In this document: piece after piece, positions 42,119-51,591 of the stretch
How positions within the stretch are numbered: position 1 is the stretch's first letter
Layout: every line of letters begins with the position of its first letter
Source: JAYZBC01 sp036339375
GTDB lineage: Bacteria; Pseudomonadota; Alphaproteobacteria; MPNO01; UBA2964
Direction: 5' to 3'
Assembly (NCBI GenBank): GCA_036339375.1
Contig: JAYZBC010000086.1
Span: 1-64,000 of the forward strand
Length of the DNA: 64,000 nt
Program-made: the position numbers and the translations under genes
Notes under the pieces: model-generated
The model's input: the letters and a program-made list of their open reading frames with translations, nothing else
Databases searched by the model: none
Told to the model about the DNA's origin: nothing

Positions 42119-43615
42119 TCAGGCCCCACTTTCTTGTGTGCCGACGGCGGATTTTCGATCTTGGTAAACAGGATAAAGAATACAGGCGATTAACAACGCA
42201 AAAATGATTAGCACTCCTGGCCGGAGTAAAAATTCTCCACCAAAGAGCTGAACCGAAGTCCACATATATCTTTCCGCAATTGGTCCAAGGACCAGTCCGA
42301 GAAGGAGGGGTGGGCGTGGCCACCCGGCTGAGCGCATAAAATATCCAATAGTCCCAAATATCAGCATGACTATGACGTCTTCAAAGCGACTGGAGGCCGC
42401 AAAACTGCCAATTGCTGCCATCGCGAGTATGACAGGTATCATTAGTGAGGGACGCAATTTTGTTGCCATCGCGAGCTGCCGTGTAAACGCTAGGCATAAA
42501 ATAGATGTTATAACGGAACCAATAATGAGCAGCCAAATCATAGAAAAGGTGAGGTGTAAATCTTTTGTTAGCATGTCACGCCCGGGAGTGATACCGACAA
42601 TGATTAGGCCACCAAAAATTAATGCGAGGGTACTTGATCCCGGAATACCAAAAGCCAGAGTAGGTATAAGGGAGCCTCCTTCTTTTGCATTTGTAGCGGC
42701 ATCAACAGCAATGACGCCCCTGACATCTCCCGTCCCAAACGTTTCTCGAGCACCAGGGCATGTCTGCTTTGCACTGCCATAAGCAAACCAGTCTGCAACC
42801 GCAGATCCAAGGCCAGGAATAACACCTACCCACACCCCGATGAAGCTGCTTCGTACAACTAGCCACCAATGAATAAAGGCATCTTTAATTCCCTGTTTTC
42901 GGCCAGTTTTTAAATCTCCGAGGGGTAAATCGGAAATTCCGGTACCCTTAACAGCCATATAGAGTAGTTCGGGGATCGCAAAAAGTCCGATTGTCACAGG
43001 AATCAATTTAAAGCCATCCGTTAGAAAGAGTGTATCAAATGTAAAACGGTGGATGCCCGTTATAATGTGTACCCCCACCATGGACACCATTAATCCGATA
43101 CCACCCGCAATAATTCCTTTTACAGGGGCCTTTCCACTTAACGCACCCACCATGGCTATACCCACCATAACCAACATGAAAAATTCTGGGGGTCCTAAAA
43201 GAAGAACTAAAGGGCGAAGGACTGGTATTGCTGCAAATAAAACAATCGCACCTATTATACCGCCTATAGCTGATGAAGTGAAAGCAGCAGCCAATGCACG
43301 GGCGGCTTCCCCTTTTTGTGCCATGGGATACCCGTCCATAATTGTTGCTTGGGATCCGCCTCCGCCGGGGACACTAAACAGAATTGACGTAATCGAATTT
43401 GCTGTATTGCTTACAGCCCAAACACTCATAATGAGGCAAATCGCTTCAAATTTATTTAGAACAAAGGCGATGGGTAAAAGGAGTGCTATTGCGGTTTTGC
43501 TCCCGATGCCCGGCATAGCGACAAGCGTTGAGCTGATAACAATCCCCACCATCATGAGCGCTAAGGCTTTCCATTGTAGAATACCGATCAGGCCGGTGTA
43601 TGCTGCATCCAACAT
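42119..43615 (-). CDS. tctA: TTT transporter large permease (TctA)
   Basis: This 498-residue membrane protein is the normal TctA length. Glycine-rich signature elements are present: AMPGIGSKTAIALLLPIAF, VPGGGGSQATIMDGYPMAQK, GVIPGLGSAVADWFAYGSA and LAFGIPGSSTLALIF. ATG 43615 is chosen over TTG 43618 because GGAG is 9 bases before it. It is about 60 bases behind tctC, with a strong hairpin between, and continues directly into tctB. It is a separate TctA, unlike the fused protein at 20470. Confidence 0.92.
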   Translation of the reverse strand: MLDAAYTGLIGILQWKALALMMVGIVISSTLVAMPGIGSKTAIALLLPIAFVLNKFEAICLIMSVWAVSNTANSITSILFSVPGGGGSQATIMDGYPMAQKGEAARALAAAFTSSAIGGIIGAIVLFAAIPVLRPLVLLLGPPEFFMLVMVGIAMVGALSGKAPVKGIIAGGIGLMVSMVGVHIITGIHRFTFDTLFLTDGFKLIPVTIGLFAIPELLYMAVKGTGISDLPLGDLKTGRKQGIKDAFIHWWLVVRSSFIGVWVGVIPGLGSAVADWFAYGSAKQTCPGARETFGTGDVRGVIAVDAATNAKEGGSLIPTLAFGIPGSSTLALIFGGLIIVGITPGRDMLTKDLHLTFSMIWLLIIGSVITSILCLAFTRQLAMATKLRPSLMIPVILAMAAIGSFAASSRFEDVIVMLIFGTIGYFMRSAGWPRPPLLLGLVLGPIAERYMWTSVQLFGGEFLLRPGVLIIFALLIACILYPVYQDRKSAVGTQESGA

Positions 43616-43632
43616 CAATGGATCTCCGGATC

Positions 43633-43670
43633 AATACGCTGCTTGTATCCTATTATACAAGCAGCGTATT
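43633..43670 (-). terminator. Strong hairpin between tctC and tctA
   Basis: A perfect 16-bp inverted repeat (AATACGCTGCTTGTAT at 43633-43648 with its complement at 43655-43670) has a 6-base loop, and can extend by TC/GA past a bulge. It sits 4 bases after the tctC stop codon. No T-run follows on the minus strand, so it more likely protects the tctC mRNA end or weakens read-through than fully terminates. The other TTT operon has a hairpin at the same place. Confidence 0.65.
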
Positions 43671-43674
43671 TGAT

Positions 43675-44913
43675 TTACTTTTTACAGTCTATTTTCTTGG
43701 CCTCAGCACCTGGATGGGGGTATTTAATGCTGCACGTCATACCAACTTTAATTTTCTTTCGCTTAACCTTTTTTCCGTTAACCGTGACTTTGGTACGCTT
43801 TCCAGAAACCTTGGCCATAACTTCTTTGCCTTTATACGAAATCCAGATGCGTTTGTTTTTCTTTTTAGTCTTTGTGACCTTACCTTTGTGGGTAACGTAG
43901 GTTTTTTTGGATCCAGCTTTAAACCTTTTAATAACATCATCCGAAGCACTCAGAACTTCATTGGCGATTGATGACATGACCTTAGGATTTGTATAACGGA
44001 TGTTTCGTTTTGCGCGCTTGGCTTCTTTTAGTAAATCCGGATCTGAAAGAGCTGCCTTAAAAGCACTCCGCAGGATTTTTAGGCGGTCATTCGGTACATC
44101 GGGGGTCGTATAGAAAGGTCGTCCAGCTGCCAACGGTGCACCTAACAAAGCAGCTAGGGCTTTACCATTTTTTGAAAGCTGAGTACTTATGTGCGGCACA
44201 CCTTTTAGGGCAGGGTGGGGTGCACCATTATAAAGAAAAACGTTTAATTTAAATTCTTCAATCGCTTTTCTTGTACTTTCGTAACTGTTGGCTGTACCGT
44301 GGGTATCACCTCGTTCGATTGATAAAAAACGGGCCTGACCACCGATGATTCCACTAATTATTTTTACAGGAAACCCGTCAGCTTTAAGAATGGAAGGATA
44401 TTGGTATGAGCCCGCTCCGGGTCCCGTTGCTGCAAACCGAACTGTTTTGTTGTGAGTCTTTAATTGGGCATACGTTTTAACGGCGTGGTCTCTGTGCAAC
44501 GTCATTAAGAATGTGGAAGATGCTGCACTGCCAATCGCATTTAATTTGCGAAGGTCATATTTAACGCCAATCTCTCCAACACGCTGTGCAAGAGCTAACT
44601 CGCGAGTGAGAATGGCTATTTCTGTACCATTCCTTTTGGCTCGTTGAGCCATATAGTTAGCCGCAACTATCCCACCAGCCCCAGGCATATTTTGAACGAT
44701 TACTCCGGGTTTTCCAGGGATATATTTCGGCATATGTCGCGATATCAATCTACCATAAAAATCATACCCGCCTCCGGGAGCGGATCTAACAACAACTTTT
44801 AAAGTTTTACCTTTGTAATATCCGTCAGCGGCAAAGGCCGTTGTATTGGACAGAATCAATGCTGGAATCGCACAGAGGGCACTAAAACTAAAAACCCGAA
44901 ATATTTTGTTCAT
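43675..44913 (-). CDS. tctC: TctC-type TTT substrate-binding protein with Lys-rich C-terminal domain
   Basis: This 412-residue exported protein has a signal peptide ending near NTTAFAADGYYKG. The TctC core shows LKVVVRSAPGGGYDFYGRL, GKPGVIVQNMPGAGG, ANYMAQRAKRNGTEIA and DVPNDRLKILRSAFKAAL. A basic tail follows the normal end (residues 342-412: HKGKVTKTKKKNK ... GKRTKVTVNGKKVK ... IKVGMTCSIKYPHPG ... KIDCKK). It aligns closely with the tail of the other TctC at 22559 although the two cores differ. First gene of the operon tctC-tctA-tctB-bicupin-oxidase. Confidence 0.9.
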   Translation of the reverse strand: MNKIFRVFSFSALCAIPALILSNTTAFAADGYYKGKTLKVVVRSAPGGGYDFYGRLISRHMPKYIPGKPGVIVQNMPGAGGIVAANYMAQRAKRNGTEIAILTRELALAQRVGEIGVKYDLRKLNAIGSAASSTFLMTLHRDHAVKTYAQLKTHNKTVRFAATGPGAGSYQYPSILKADGFPVKIISGIIGGQARFLSIERGDTHGTANSYESTRKAIEEFKLNVFLYNGAPHPALKGVPHISTQLSKNGKALAALLGAPLAAGRPFYTTPDVPNDRLKILRSAFKAALSDPDLLKEAKRAKRNIRYTNPKVMSSIANEVLSASDDVIKRFKAGSKKTYVTHKGKVTKTKKKNKRIWISYKGKEVMAKVSGKRTKVTVNGKKVKRKKIKVGMTCSIKYPHPGAEAKKIDCKK

Positions 44914-45178
44914 TGTAAAATCTCCCTAATTATTTTTGTGCCGGTACAGATTAACTGATTACAAATTAAGTTTTATCTAGAAAAGGTTTATTGCTTCAAT
45001 ATTAATAATTGAATACATGTTAACAGTTTCTTCTAGAGAAAATAAATTCTTTCTTTCGATATCAAAAACCATTAAAGGGCATAAGGGTATATAAATCTAT
45101 CTTAAAAAGGCCTAAAAATATTTTTATTAATAAAAAAATAACAAAACTTTCAGAAAAACTTAATTGTGAGAAAATTTG

Positions 45179-46171
45179 ATGAAAATTGATGTTTTTAACC
45201 ACGTATTTCCCACTGAATTTTTTGAAGCGGCAGAAAAATTAATGCCGGCAAATTCGGTGAAACGATGGAAGGCGATGGAAGAATTATATGATATGAATGC
45301 CCGCATGAAAGTTATAGAAAAATTTGATGATTATCAGCAAATTATTTCTATTTCTCAGCCACCTTTAGATGTGATTGCTGGACCAAACGATACTCCTGAA
45401 CTTGCTAGAGTTGCTAATGATGGAATGGCTCGCATTTGCAGGGAATATTCTGATCGAATGCCATGGTTTATTGCAGCTTTGCCTATGAACAATACTGAGG
45501 AAGCTATTAAAGAAGTAGACCGTGTGATTGACGAACATGGAGCAGTTGGATTTCAAATTCATTCCAGCGTTGATAAAAAAGCACTAGATCAACCAGAATT
45601 TCGGGACATTTTTGCTAAAATTGCAGAGCGGGGAAAATGTATTTGGCTCCACCCAACAAGGCCCGTAAGCCATGCCGATTATTTGTCAGAAGATCAGTCA
45701 ATGTATGAAATGTTTTGGGGGATTGGCTGGGCCTATGAAACAACCGCCGCTATGTGTCGAATGGTATGTTCTGGAATGTTTGATACTATCGAAGATCTGA
45801 AAGTAATCTCTCATCATTGGGGAGCTTATATCCCTCATGCTGAAGGGAGAATGCCCTTGTGGGAAGTCCGAAATGCAAAGCTGTCAAAGGATGGTAGGTC
45901 TTTCGCTGATACGCTGAAAAAACCTATGCTTGAATATTTTAAAATGTTTTTTGCAGATACGGCCATGTTTGGTGCTCAAGCACAAAGTCAGGCCGGGTTA
46001 GAATTTTTTGGTGCCGATCATTCCTTTTTCGCCACCGATTGTCCTTATGATCTTTCCGGAGGCGAAGATAATATTAGGGATACCATTGGTGTGATAGAAA
46101 ATCTAAGGTGTACAGATAGTGATAGAAAATCGATATATGAGGACAACACTCGAGAGTTATTGAAAATTTGA
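45179..46171 (+). CDS. Amidohydrolase-2 (ACMSD-like) family protein
   Basis: This 330-residue TIM-barrel amidohydrolase starts with MKIDVFNHVFPTEFF, where the usual HxH of the first strand is changed to N-H-V-F. Later metal ligands are in KCIWLHPTRPVS and VISHHWGAYIPH, with the final Asp in FATDCPYDLSGG. This fits the decarboxylase/hydratase branch (ACMSD, gamma-resorcylate decarboxylase), which breaks C-C bonds of aromatic or unsaturated acids. ATG 45179 is chosen over TTG 45176. The racemase-like gene follows after 14 bases, so both form one unit, divergent from the TTT operon. Confidence 0.8.
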   Translation: MKIDVFNHVFPTEFFEAAEKLMPANSVKRWKAMEELYDMNARMKVIEKFDDYQQIISISQPPLDVIAGPNDTPELARVANDGMARICREYSDRMPWFIAALPMNNTEEAIKEVDRVIDEHGAVGFQIHSSVDKKALDQPEFRDIFAKIAERGKCIWLHPTRPVSHADYLSEDQSMYEMFWGIGWAYETTAAMCRMVCSGMFDTIEDLKVISHHWGAYIPHAEGRMPLWEVRNAKLSKDGRSFADTLKKPMLEYFKMFFADTAMFGAQAQSQAGLEFFGADHSFFATDCPYDLSGGEDNIRDTIGVIENLRCTDSDRKSIYEDNTRELLKI

Positions 46172-46185
46172 TAAGAGAAAACTAA

Positions 46186-46905
46186 ATGCATTTGCCCCTG
46201 ATTCCACGTGCCCGTCTTGGCTTTATCATTCCCTCATCAAACCGGATGGTAGAACCACAAATGCAGAGGTTTTGTCCGGAAGGTGTTGTGCCTCACTTTA
46301 ATCGGATAGGGATGACAAATCGACACCGTGCACCCTTGGACCAACTGATGCCTCGAATCCTTTCGGCTGCAGAGTTGCTAAGCGATTCAAAGTGTGATGT
46401 GACAATTTTGCAGTGTACTGGAACGTCAATGTCTGGCGGAGTTGAGAAAGAAAGGGAAGTCATATCAGCCATAGAAAAAATTACTGGACAACCTGCGGCT
46501 TCCGCCGCTTCTTCATTAATGGATGCTTTTAGGGCACTTAAGGCAAAAAAACTTGTCTTTGTTTCGGAAACGCCTCAGAAAGGGCATGATAAAAAGTTGC
46601 TGTTTTTGAAAGAGGCCGGACTCGAAATAATTGGTGATAGGGCAATGGGTTTGGAAGGAAGCGACGTTTATTGCACCACACCGCCAAGTTATTGGTTTGA
46701 AAATGTTGTCGCTATGCAAAACGATTCAGCGGATGTTTATTTTGTAAGTTGTGCCAATATTCAAAGCATAGACGTAATAGAGGAATTAGAAAGGGAGCTG
46801 GGTAAGCCCGTCGTGACTAGCAACCAAGCTGCCCTCTGGTGTGCAATGCGATTAATTGGCATAACAGATAAAATTCCCGGTTTGGGGACATTGTTAGAAC
46901 GCTGA
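46186..46905 (+). CDS. Asp/Glu racemase-superfamily protein with both Cys (maleate isomerase/arylmalonate decarboxylase-like)
   Basis: This 239-residue protein has RARLGFIIPSSNRMVEPQ at the N-terminus and both candidate catalytic cysteines: Cys77 (TILQCTGTSM) and Cys189 (YFVSCANIQSID). It thus differs from the two relatives at 15051 and 17230, which keep only the first. LGKPVVTSNQAALWCAMRL is a family signature. A cis-trans isomerase or racemase using two cysteines is plausible. It follows the ACMSD-like gene by 14 bases and probably shares its pathway. Confidence 0.8.
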   Translation: MHLPLIPRARLGFIIPSSNRMVEPQMQRFCPEGVVPHFNRIGMTNRHRAPLDQLMPRILSAAELLSDSKCDVTILQCTGTSMSGGVEKEREVISAIEKITGQPAASAASSLMDAFRALKAKKLVFVSETPQKGHDKKLLFLKEAGLEIIGDRAMGLEGSDVYCTTPPSYWFENVVAMQNDSADVYFVSCANIQSIDVIEELERELGKPVVTSNQAALWCAMRLIGITDKIPGLGTLLER

Positions 46906-46910
46906 TTATA

Positions 46911-46943
46911 AAAACCTCTTTGATCAAAAAGAAATGGGGTTTT
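46911..46943. terminator. Possible terminator at a convergent junction
   Basis: AAAACCTC (46911-46918) can pair with GGGGTTTT (46936-46943) with one G-T pair, and the loop holds an inner TTTGATCAAA palindrome. It lies between the racemase-like gene and the opposing deacylase-like gene. The stem is weak; the call rests on position. Confidence 0.35.
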
Positions 46944-46970
46944 AATAATTGCCTCGCCTTTAACTACATA

Positions 46971-48692
46971 TTATAGATTGCTCTTTGCAAGCGTCCCCCG
47001 TAGTAAGCGTCCCGGAAAAATTCCTGTGTGCTCATTATCGCTCATAAAGAGCTTTCCATTTACGATAGTTGCCATAATTCCATCTGTTTTTTGTTTTATT
47101 CTTGGGGCCCCTGCGGGCAAATCATGCACCAATTCAGGCATTCCTGGCGTAATGGTCTTGGGGTTAAAGATCGTTATATCGGCGTATGCTCCTTTTTTGA
47201 GAAGTCCCCTATTTTGGAGGCCCCAGAATTTAGCTATTTCAAAGGTGATTTTCCGAATGGCCATTTCCAGCTCAATCGCTTGTTCGTTTCGGACCCAATG
47301 ACCAAGTAAATGGCCGTGAATGGGGTTGATTGTGGTTGCCACATGGGCGCCGGCATCGGAAAAGGTTACAGCTGTTTTAGGGTGCCGGATCATTTCTATC
47401 ACGGCATTTTGATCCTGATTGTGGCTTGGTTGTACAAAAAATTGCTTTAGATCTTTTTCTAGGGCCATGTTTAAAAAGACTTCAATTTCCTCAATATTTC
47501 TCTCCCGGGCGATTTCTCCTATAGACCGGTAGGGTGGTAAAGCTTTTTCTAAAGGGAAAACCCAATCCCAATCGACAGGACGTTGTAATGCATTTGGAAG
47601 AGAAGGGTCCGGGTTATGCTTGTGATCGTGAACGGCTTTGACCAAATTTGATCTCATATCAGGATCTAGCAAACCATTTTTTTGAACACTCAACGGAAGC
47701 TTTCGGAATTCCCTCCAGACATTAATTTCATCGTAAGGTGTCATCGTTTCGAAGGAGCGGAGGGAGCCATTCCAGGAGGCGGTCCCTTGCATCATGACCC
47801 TTCCGCCTTTGGCAGAAATTTCGTCAACCATCAGGATTTGTTGCCGCCAAATATCTGGGTGAGAAGGTCGATACCAAGTGTTGCCAAAGGTTACTGGTAC
47901 ACCAATTTCTAGGGCTAGTGTCTTGACTTCCTCAAATTCAATCTGTCTTAATTCAGGGTCGTCAATCGTGTTCTCCCGGGCTATTTGCATGACACCATTT
48001 CCGGAATTTTTCATGGTACTAGCCAAAAATTTTAGCTCTTTCCAATTCGCTAGTCGGCTTGCGACGGGTTTTCCTTCGGGAGTGCGATGAGATTGTGTTC
48101 TGGATGTTGAGAACCCGATGGCACCAGCCTTTAAACCTAAATCGAGTTCTCTTTGCATTACTAAAAGGTCTTCGTTCGTAGCGCTTTCATTCATAGCACG
48201 TTTACCCATCGCGTACGTGCGGATAGCCGAGTGTCCTATAAAGCCGGCATAATTTAAGCCTTTGGGAAGAGCATCGACTGCGTCGAAATATTCAGAAAAA
48301 TGTTCCCAACACCAATTGATTCCGGCATTCATTGCTTCAGGTGAAATGTCTTCTGCACGTTCTAGATTATGGAGAACCAAACTCTTTTCTTTTTCTGCAC
48401 ATGGTGCCAGGGTAAATCCACAATTTCCCATAACTACCGAAGTTACGCCGTGCCAACAAGAATTAGTCCCCAGATGATCCCAAAAAACCTGTGCATCCAT
48501 ATGAGTATGTCCATCGATAAAACCTGGTGCCACAATCAGGTCTTCAGCATCTATGATCTCTTTAGAATGTATACCGCGTAAATCCCCAATGTCAGTGATG
48601 ACACCATGAGCAATGCCCAAGTCACCCTGATAACAAGGGTTCCCTGTACCATCTGCTATTTTACCCCCGCGAATAATCAGATCATACGGCAA
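46971..48692 (-). CDS. N-acyl-D-amino-acid deacylase-like amidohydrolase
   Basis: This 573-residue amidohydrolase-3 protein has VAPGFIDGHTHMDAQVFWD (HxH), the VVMGNCGFTLAPC element with the Cys that ligates zinc in D-aminoacylases, GFIGHSAIRTYAMG, and FSDAGAHVATTIN with the catalytic Asp. It ends with KKGAYADITIFNP. The family removes acyl groups from D-amino acids or acts on related amides. The start is TTG 48692 with GGAG 7 bases upstream; no better codon is in frame. It may feed a D-amino acid to an oxidase such as the DadA-like protein at 39097. Confidence 0.85.
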   Translation of the reverse strand: MPYDLIIRGGKIADGTGNPCYQGDLGIAHGVITDIGDLRGIHSKEIIDAEDLIVAPGFIDGHTHMDAQVFWDHLGTNSCWHGVTSVVMGNCGFTLAPCAEKEKSLVLHNLERAEDISPEAMNAGINWCWEHFSEYFDAVDALPKGLNYAGFIGHSAIRTYAMGKRAMNESATNEDLLVMQRELDLGLKAGAIGFSTSRTQSHRTPEGKPVASRLANWKELKFLASTMKNSGNGVMQIARENTIDDPELRQIEFEEVKTLALEIGVPVTFGNTWYRPSHPDIWRQQILMVDEISAKGGRVMMQGTASWNGSLRSFETMTPYDEINVWREFRKLPLSVQKNGLLDPDMRSNLVKAVHDHKHNPDPSLPNALQRPVDWDWVFPLEKALPPYRSIGEIARERNIEEIEVFLNMALEKDLKQFFVQPSHNQDQNAVIEMIRHPKTAVTFSDAGAHVATTINPIHGHLLGHWVRNEQAIELEMAIRKITFEIAKFWGLQNRGLLKKGAYADITIFNPKTITPGMPELVHDLPAGAPRIKQKTDGIMATIVNGKLFMSDNEHTGIFPGRLLRGTLAKSNL

Positions 48693-48928
48693 TTATAAAC
48701 TCCAAGATAAATGTTTCACCAAATGTTAGAAATAACCCTTCAAATTTGTTATCCTATTTGCAAAATGAATTTCCTCGGTGAATTGGAAATTGGGATCGGA
48801 TAACGCTAAAAACCTTACTGCTAACAATTATAAGTGCAAGCGAGTTGCCTTGGAATGTCAAGTTTCATTGTTTAAATTAGAATCTTTTAATCAGTTGGGC
48901 CAAACTCTACTACTTACGGGAGGGGGCA

Positions 48929-49786
48929 TTGAAAAAAAATAAAATTGATGTTCATCCAATTTCCAACTTTGTTGGCGCTGAAATTACTGGTGTGAATTTG
49001 GGTGAACCTATAACAGACCATGCTTATAGAACCATTCGAAAAGCACTCTGCGAATGGGGCGTTATCTTTTTCCGAAAACAGAACCTCACACCTAACCAAC
49101 ACCTCGAATTTGGAAAAAGGTTTGGGAAACTGCATGTGAGTAAAACCATTGCAAAGGTACCCGGTCATCCCTTGGTTGGAGAGGTCCGTAAAGAGCCGAC
49201 ACAAACACGGAATATTGGCGGTAATTGGCACTCGGATCATACTTTTGCGGAAATTCCCCCGTTGGGATCCATTTTGATAGCTCGGGAATTGCCCGACTTT
49301 GGGGGAGATACCTTATTTGCGAATATGTCTTCTGCCTATGAAAAGCTTTCTAAAGGTATCAAAAAGACATTAGAGGGGTTGTCAGCTGTACATGCAAAGA
49401 AAAAAGCCCTCCAATCCAATAACCTTTCTGTAGATCGCCAGGTAAGCACCAAAGAATTAGAAAAAATGGCTGATGCTGTTGAAGAGCTATTTGTACACCC
49501 TGTAGTGGCCAAACACCCGGAAACAGGACGAAAAATTTTATATGTGAACCCGACTTATACAGTCCGTTTTGATGGCTGGACTGAGCAGGAAAGCAAGCCT
49601 TTGCTTCAGTTCCTCTTTGAACAGGGGAGTAGCCCAGAAAATACATGCCGGTTTCATTGGGAAAACAACTCTGTAGCATTCTGGGATAACCGAACTGTAT
49701 GGCATTATGCGTTAAACGATTATCATGGTAAGCGACGCGTTTTACACCGCGTATCTGTAGAAGGTTCTAGGGTAAACGCTTCATAA
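48929..49786 (+). CDS. TauD/TfdA-family 2-oxoglutarate-dependent dioxygenase, second copy
   Basis: This 285-residue protein has the triad His101-x-Asp103 (GNWHSDHTFAEI) and His259 (NRTVWHYALNDYHG), followed by the Arg pair of KRRVLHRVSV. The N-terminal FVGAEITGVNLGEP and VIFFRKQ are typical. The start is TTG 48929: the sequence GGGAGGGGG (48918-48926) lies just before it and no in-frame ATG is near. Substrate unknown; members oxidise taurine, sulfonates, aryloxy acids and betaine-type compounds. It converges on the amidohydrolase at 49894. Confidence 0.87.
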   Translation: MKKNKIDVHPISNFVGAEITGVNLGEPITDHAYRTIRKALCEWGVIFFRKQNLTPNQHLEFGKRFGKLHVSKTIAKVPGHPLVGEVRKEPTQTRNIGGNWHSDHTFAEIPPLGSILIARELPDFGGDTLFANMSSAYEKLSKGIKKTLEGLSAVHAKKKALQSNNLSVDRQVSTKELEKMADAVEELFVHPVVAKHPETGRKILYVNPTYTVRFDGWTEQESKPLLQFLFEQGSSPENTCRFHWENNSVAFWDNRTVWHYALNDYHGKRRVLHRVSVEGSRVNAS

Positions 49787-49893
49787 AACATGTAAACTTA
49801 TCCAAAAATGCCCTTAAGATAAGGTGAGTTTGCTATCCTTTTAAAGAAAAAGCGGAGTTTTTGGAAAAAAATTGGGAGTAATCAAACTCTGAG

Positions 49894-51426
49894 TTACTTG
49901 GATTGGTTTTTTAGTTCGTTTGCCACCTCTCCCTCAACGACAGTGCCCTTAAAAAAGTTTGGGTTCATTTTTGCGTGAAGCATTGATGGGTAAACAAAAA
50001 CAAAATCTCGAAAAGATTCTTCATCTAATAAATCTTTTTCAATGAGTTCGTATGCCTCTGCTAGGACTTCTGTCATATCTGGAACATCCCAGTGCCCAAT
50101 GTCAGAACTGAACATAGCCTTTAGTCTGGCCCCGAAGGGATTTAACCGTTTGTCAAATCCCATCGATACAAATGGGTCATCAGCCTCACAGCCAAAATAA
50201 AAATTCGGTTCAAAAAGAGAACGCAGGTCTTCGGATTTTTCTATTCCCAGGGCATCCAGCTCATGGGCAATCAAATTGTCATCGAGTTGATGCCAACCCC
50301 CTGGCCAACGAACGAAATTGGGGTCATTGGGATCAGGACGTTCAGTAACCAACCCTTGTCCGTATTCGGCAAACAAATCAGCTAGTTTTTCAGGATCGAG
50401 GTTATGCGGGTCATATTTTTCCATATTTTTAAAATTTCGTTTACCACAATGCCCTACAAGCCCGGCATAAAGTTCACAGGCCCAGGCAACTCCACCTTCC
50501 AGAAAAGCAAAATTGAGGGTAGGAAACCGTTTGGTAACACCGGATAAAACCAGTGCTTTGGCAAAAGCCTCTCCAGATGCGGCAAAACTACCAACATGGT
50601 TGTGGATATAGTGGTAGCTTACTACTCGGCTTCCCCAACCAACGCTTGGAGCATGAGACGTAACGGCGACACCGAGTTCCACACAGCGCGCCCATACGGG
50701 ATCGTAGTCATAGGGACTCTCCATGCAAAGTGTATCCATCCAGGTTGCATGATGTCCGAGATCTGGGTCCTGCTCCTTTGCTGCTTCAACAGGACGCCGT
50801 ACATTTGAATTAATCATAGCTGTCTTCAAACCGAGTTCATTAATCGAAAAATTTAATTCTTCGATAGCCTCATCGGGGGTGTGGGCAGGGATAGCCGCTA
50901 CCGGCGTCATGCGGTCAGATTGATCCCTGTAAATGTCAGCAAACATCATATTTAAAGCTCGGCAAGATGCTTTGCGAAGTTCCTCATTCTCCATTCGCGT
51001 GATGAGTAAGGCCAATGTTGAGTAAACAATGGAAAAATCCAGCCCAAAATCATCCATCCTTTGTCGGAATAAATTTGGAAGCATCGCGGTTGCTCGGTCC
51101 AGAGTGTTAAGTGTGGGCAGGGTCCAGGAACTTGGCCTTGCCACTCTGTTTTGACGTCGTGCATCGGGCGTCATCCTGAACCAGCCCCCAGCCTCCAGTA
51201 AATCGTGAAAAGCTTTGGTGATTCTAGGTCCCCCGACCTTTTTTAAAAAATCAAAATAAACCGGTCCATATTCTATGGCATGTCCATCCGCATCGACAAC
51301 GGGGTGTTTAAGCAGACTACGAATTTTCGCAGACTTTGTAGCCCTCTCTGAAGCGTTGTCCAGATTCATCGAATTTTTCTCCAAAAATTTGTATAGATCG
51401 TCCTTATTTTTTATTTCATTTAACAT
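49894..51426 (-). CDS. Amidohydrolase-2 family protein (metal-dependent TIM barrel)
   Basis: This 510-residue protein has an N-terminal lead of about 40 residues, then VVDADGHAIEYGPVYFDFL as the first metal-binding strand (H-x-x-E form). VTSHAPSVGWGSRVV and NHVGSFAASGEAF contribute His residues, and FSSDIGHWDVPD brings the final Asp. It is larger than most ACMSD-like proteins and matches a group of predicted hydrolases/decarboxylases common in marine bacteria. It is divergent from the ABC transporter with a 165-base shared promoter space, so it may act on that transporter's substrate. Confidence 0.8.
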   Translation of the reverse strand: MLNEIKNKDDLYKFLEKNSMNLDNASERATKSAKIRSLLKHPVVDADGHAIEYGPVYFDFLKKVGGPRITKAFHDLLEAGGWFRMTPDARRQNRVARPSSWTLPTLNTLDRATAMLPNLFRQRMDDFGLDFSIVYSTLALLITRMENEELRKASCRALNMMFADIYRDQSDRMTPVAAIPAHTPDEAIEELNFSINELGLKTAMINSNVRRPVEAAKEQDPDLGHHATWMDTLCMESPYDYDPVWARCVELGVAVTSHAPSVGWGSRVVSYHYIHNHVGSFAASGEAFAKALVLSGVTKRFPTLNFAFLEGGVAWACELYAGLVGHCGKRNFKNMEKYDPHNLDPEKLADLFAEYGQGLVTERPDPNDPNFVRWPGGWHQLDDNLIAHELDALGIEKSEDLRSLFEPNFYFGCEADDPFVSMGFDKRLNPFGARLKAMFSSDIGHWDVPDMTEVLAEAYELIEKDLLDEESFRDFVFVYPSMLHAKMNPNFFKGTVVEGEVANELKNQSK

Positions 51427-51591
51427 TATTTGTTAAATAAAACGTATTATAAACAATTATATATTAGACGCTTCCTTGCTATTAAATTATACCCCCGCTA
51501 GGGTTAAATGAGATTTTAAGGCAAATTTAATGTCTTACTACCCTACAACCAAATCCTTTGTTCAAGTATCGGAATTACAGGAGTAGCATAG

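Noticed and set aside
43053..43673. 206-codon open frame on the plus strand
   Set aside because: It is antisense to tctA and to the hairpin; its sequence has no family features and mirrors the low-stop composition of the permease gene.
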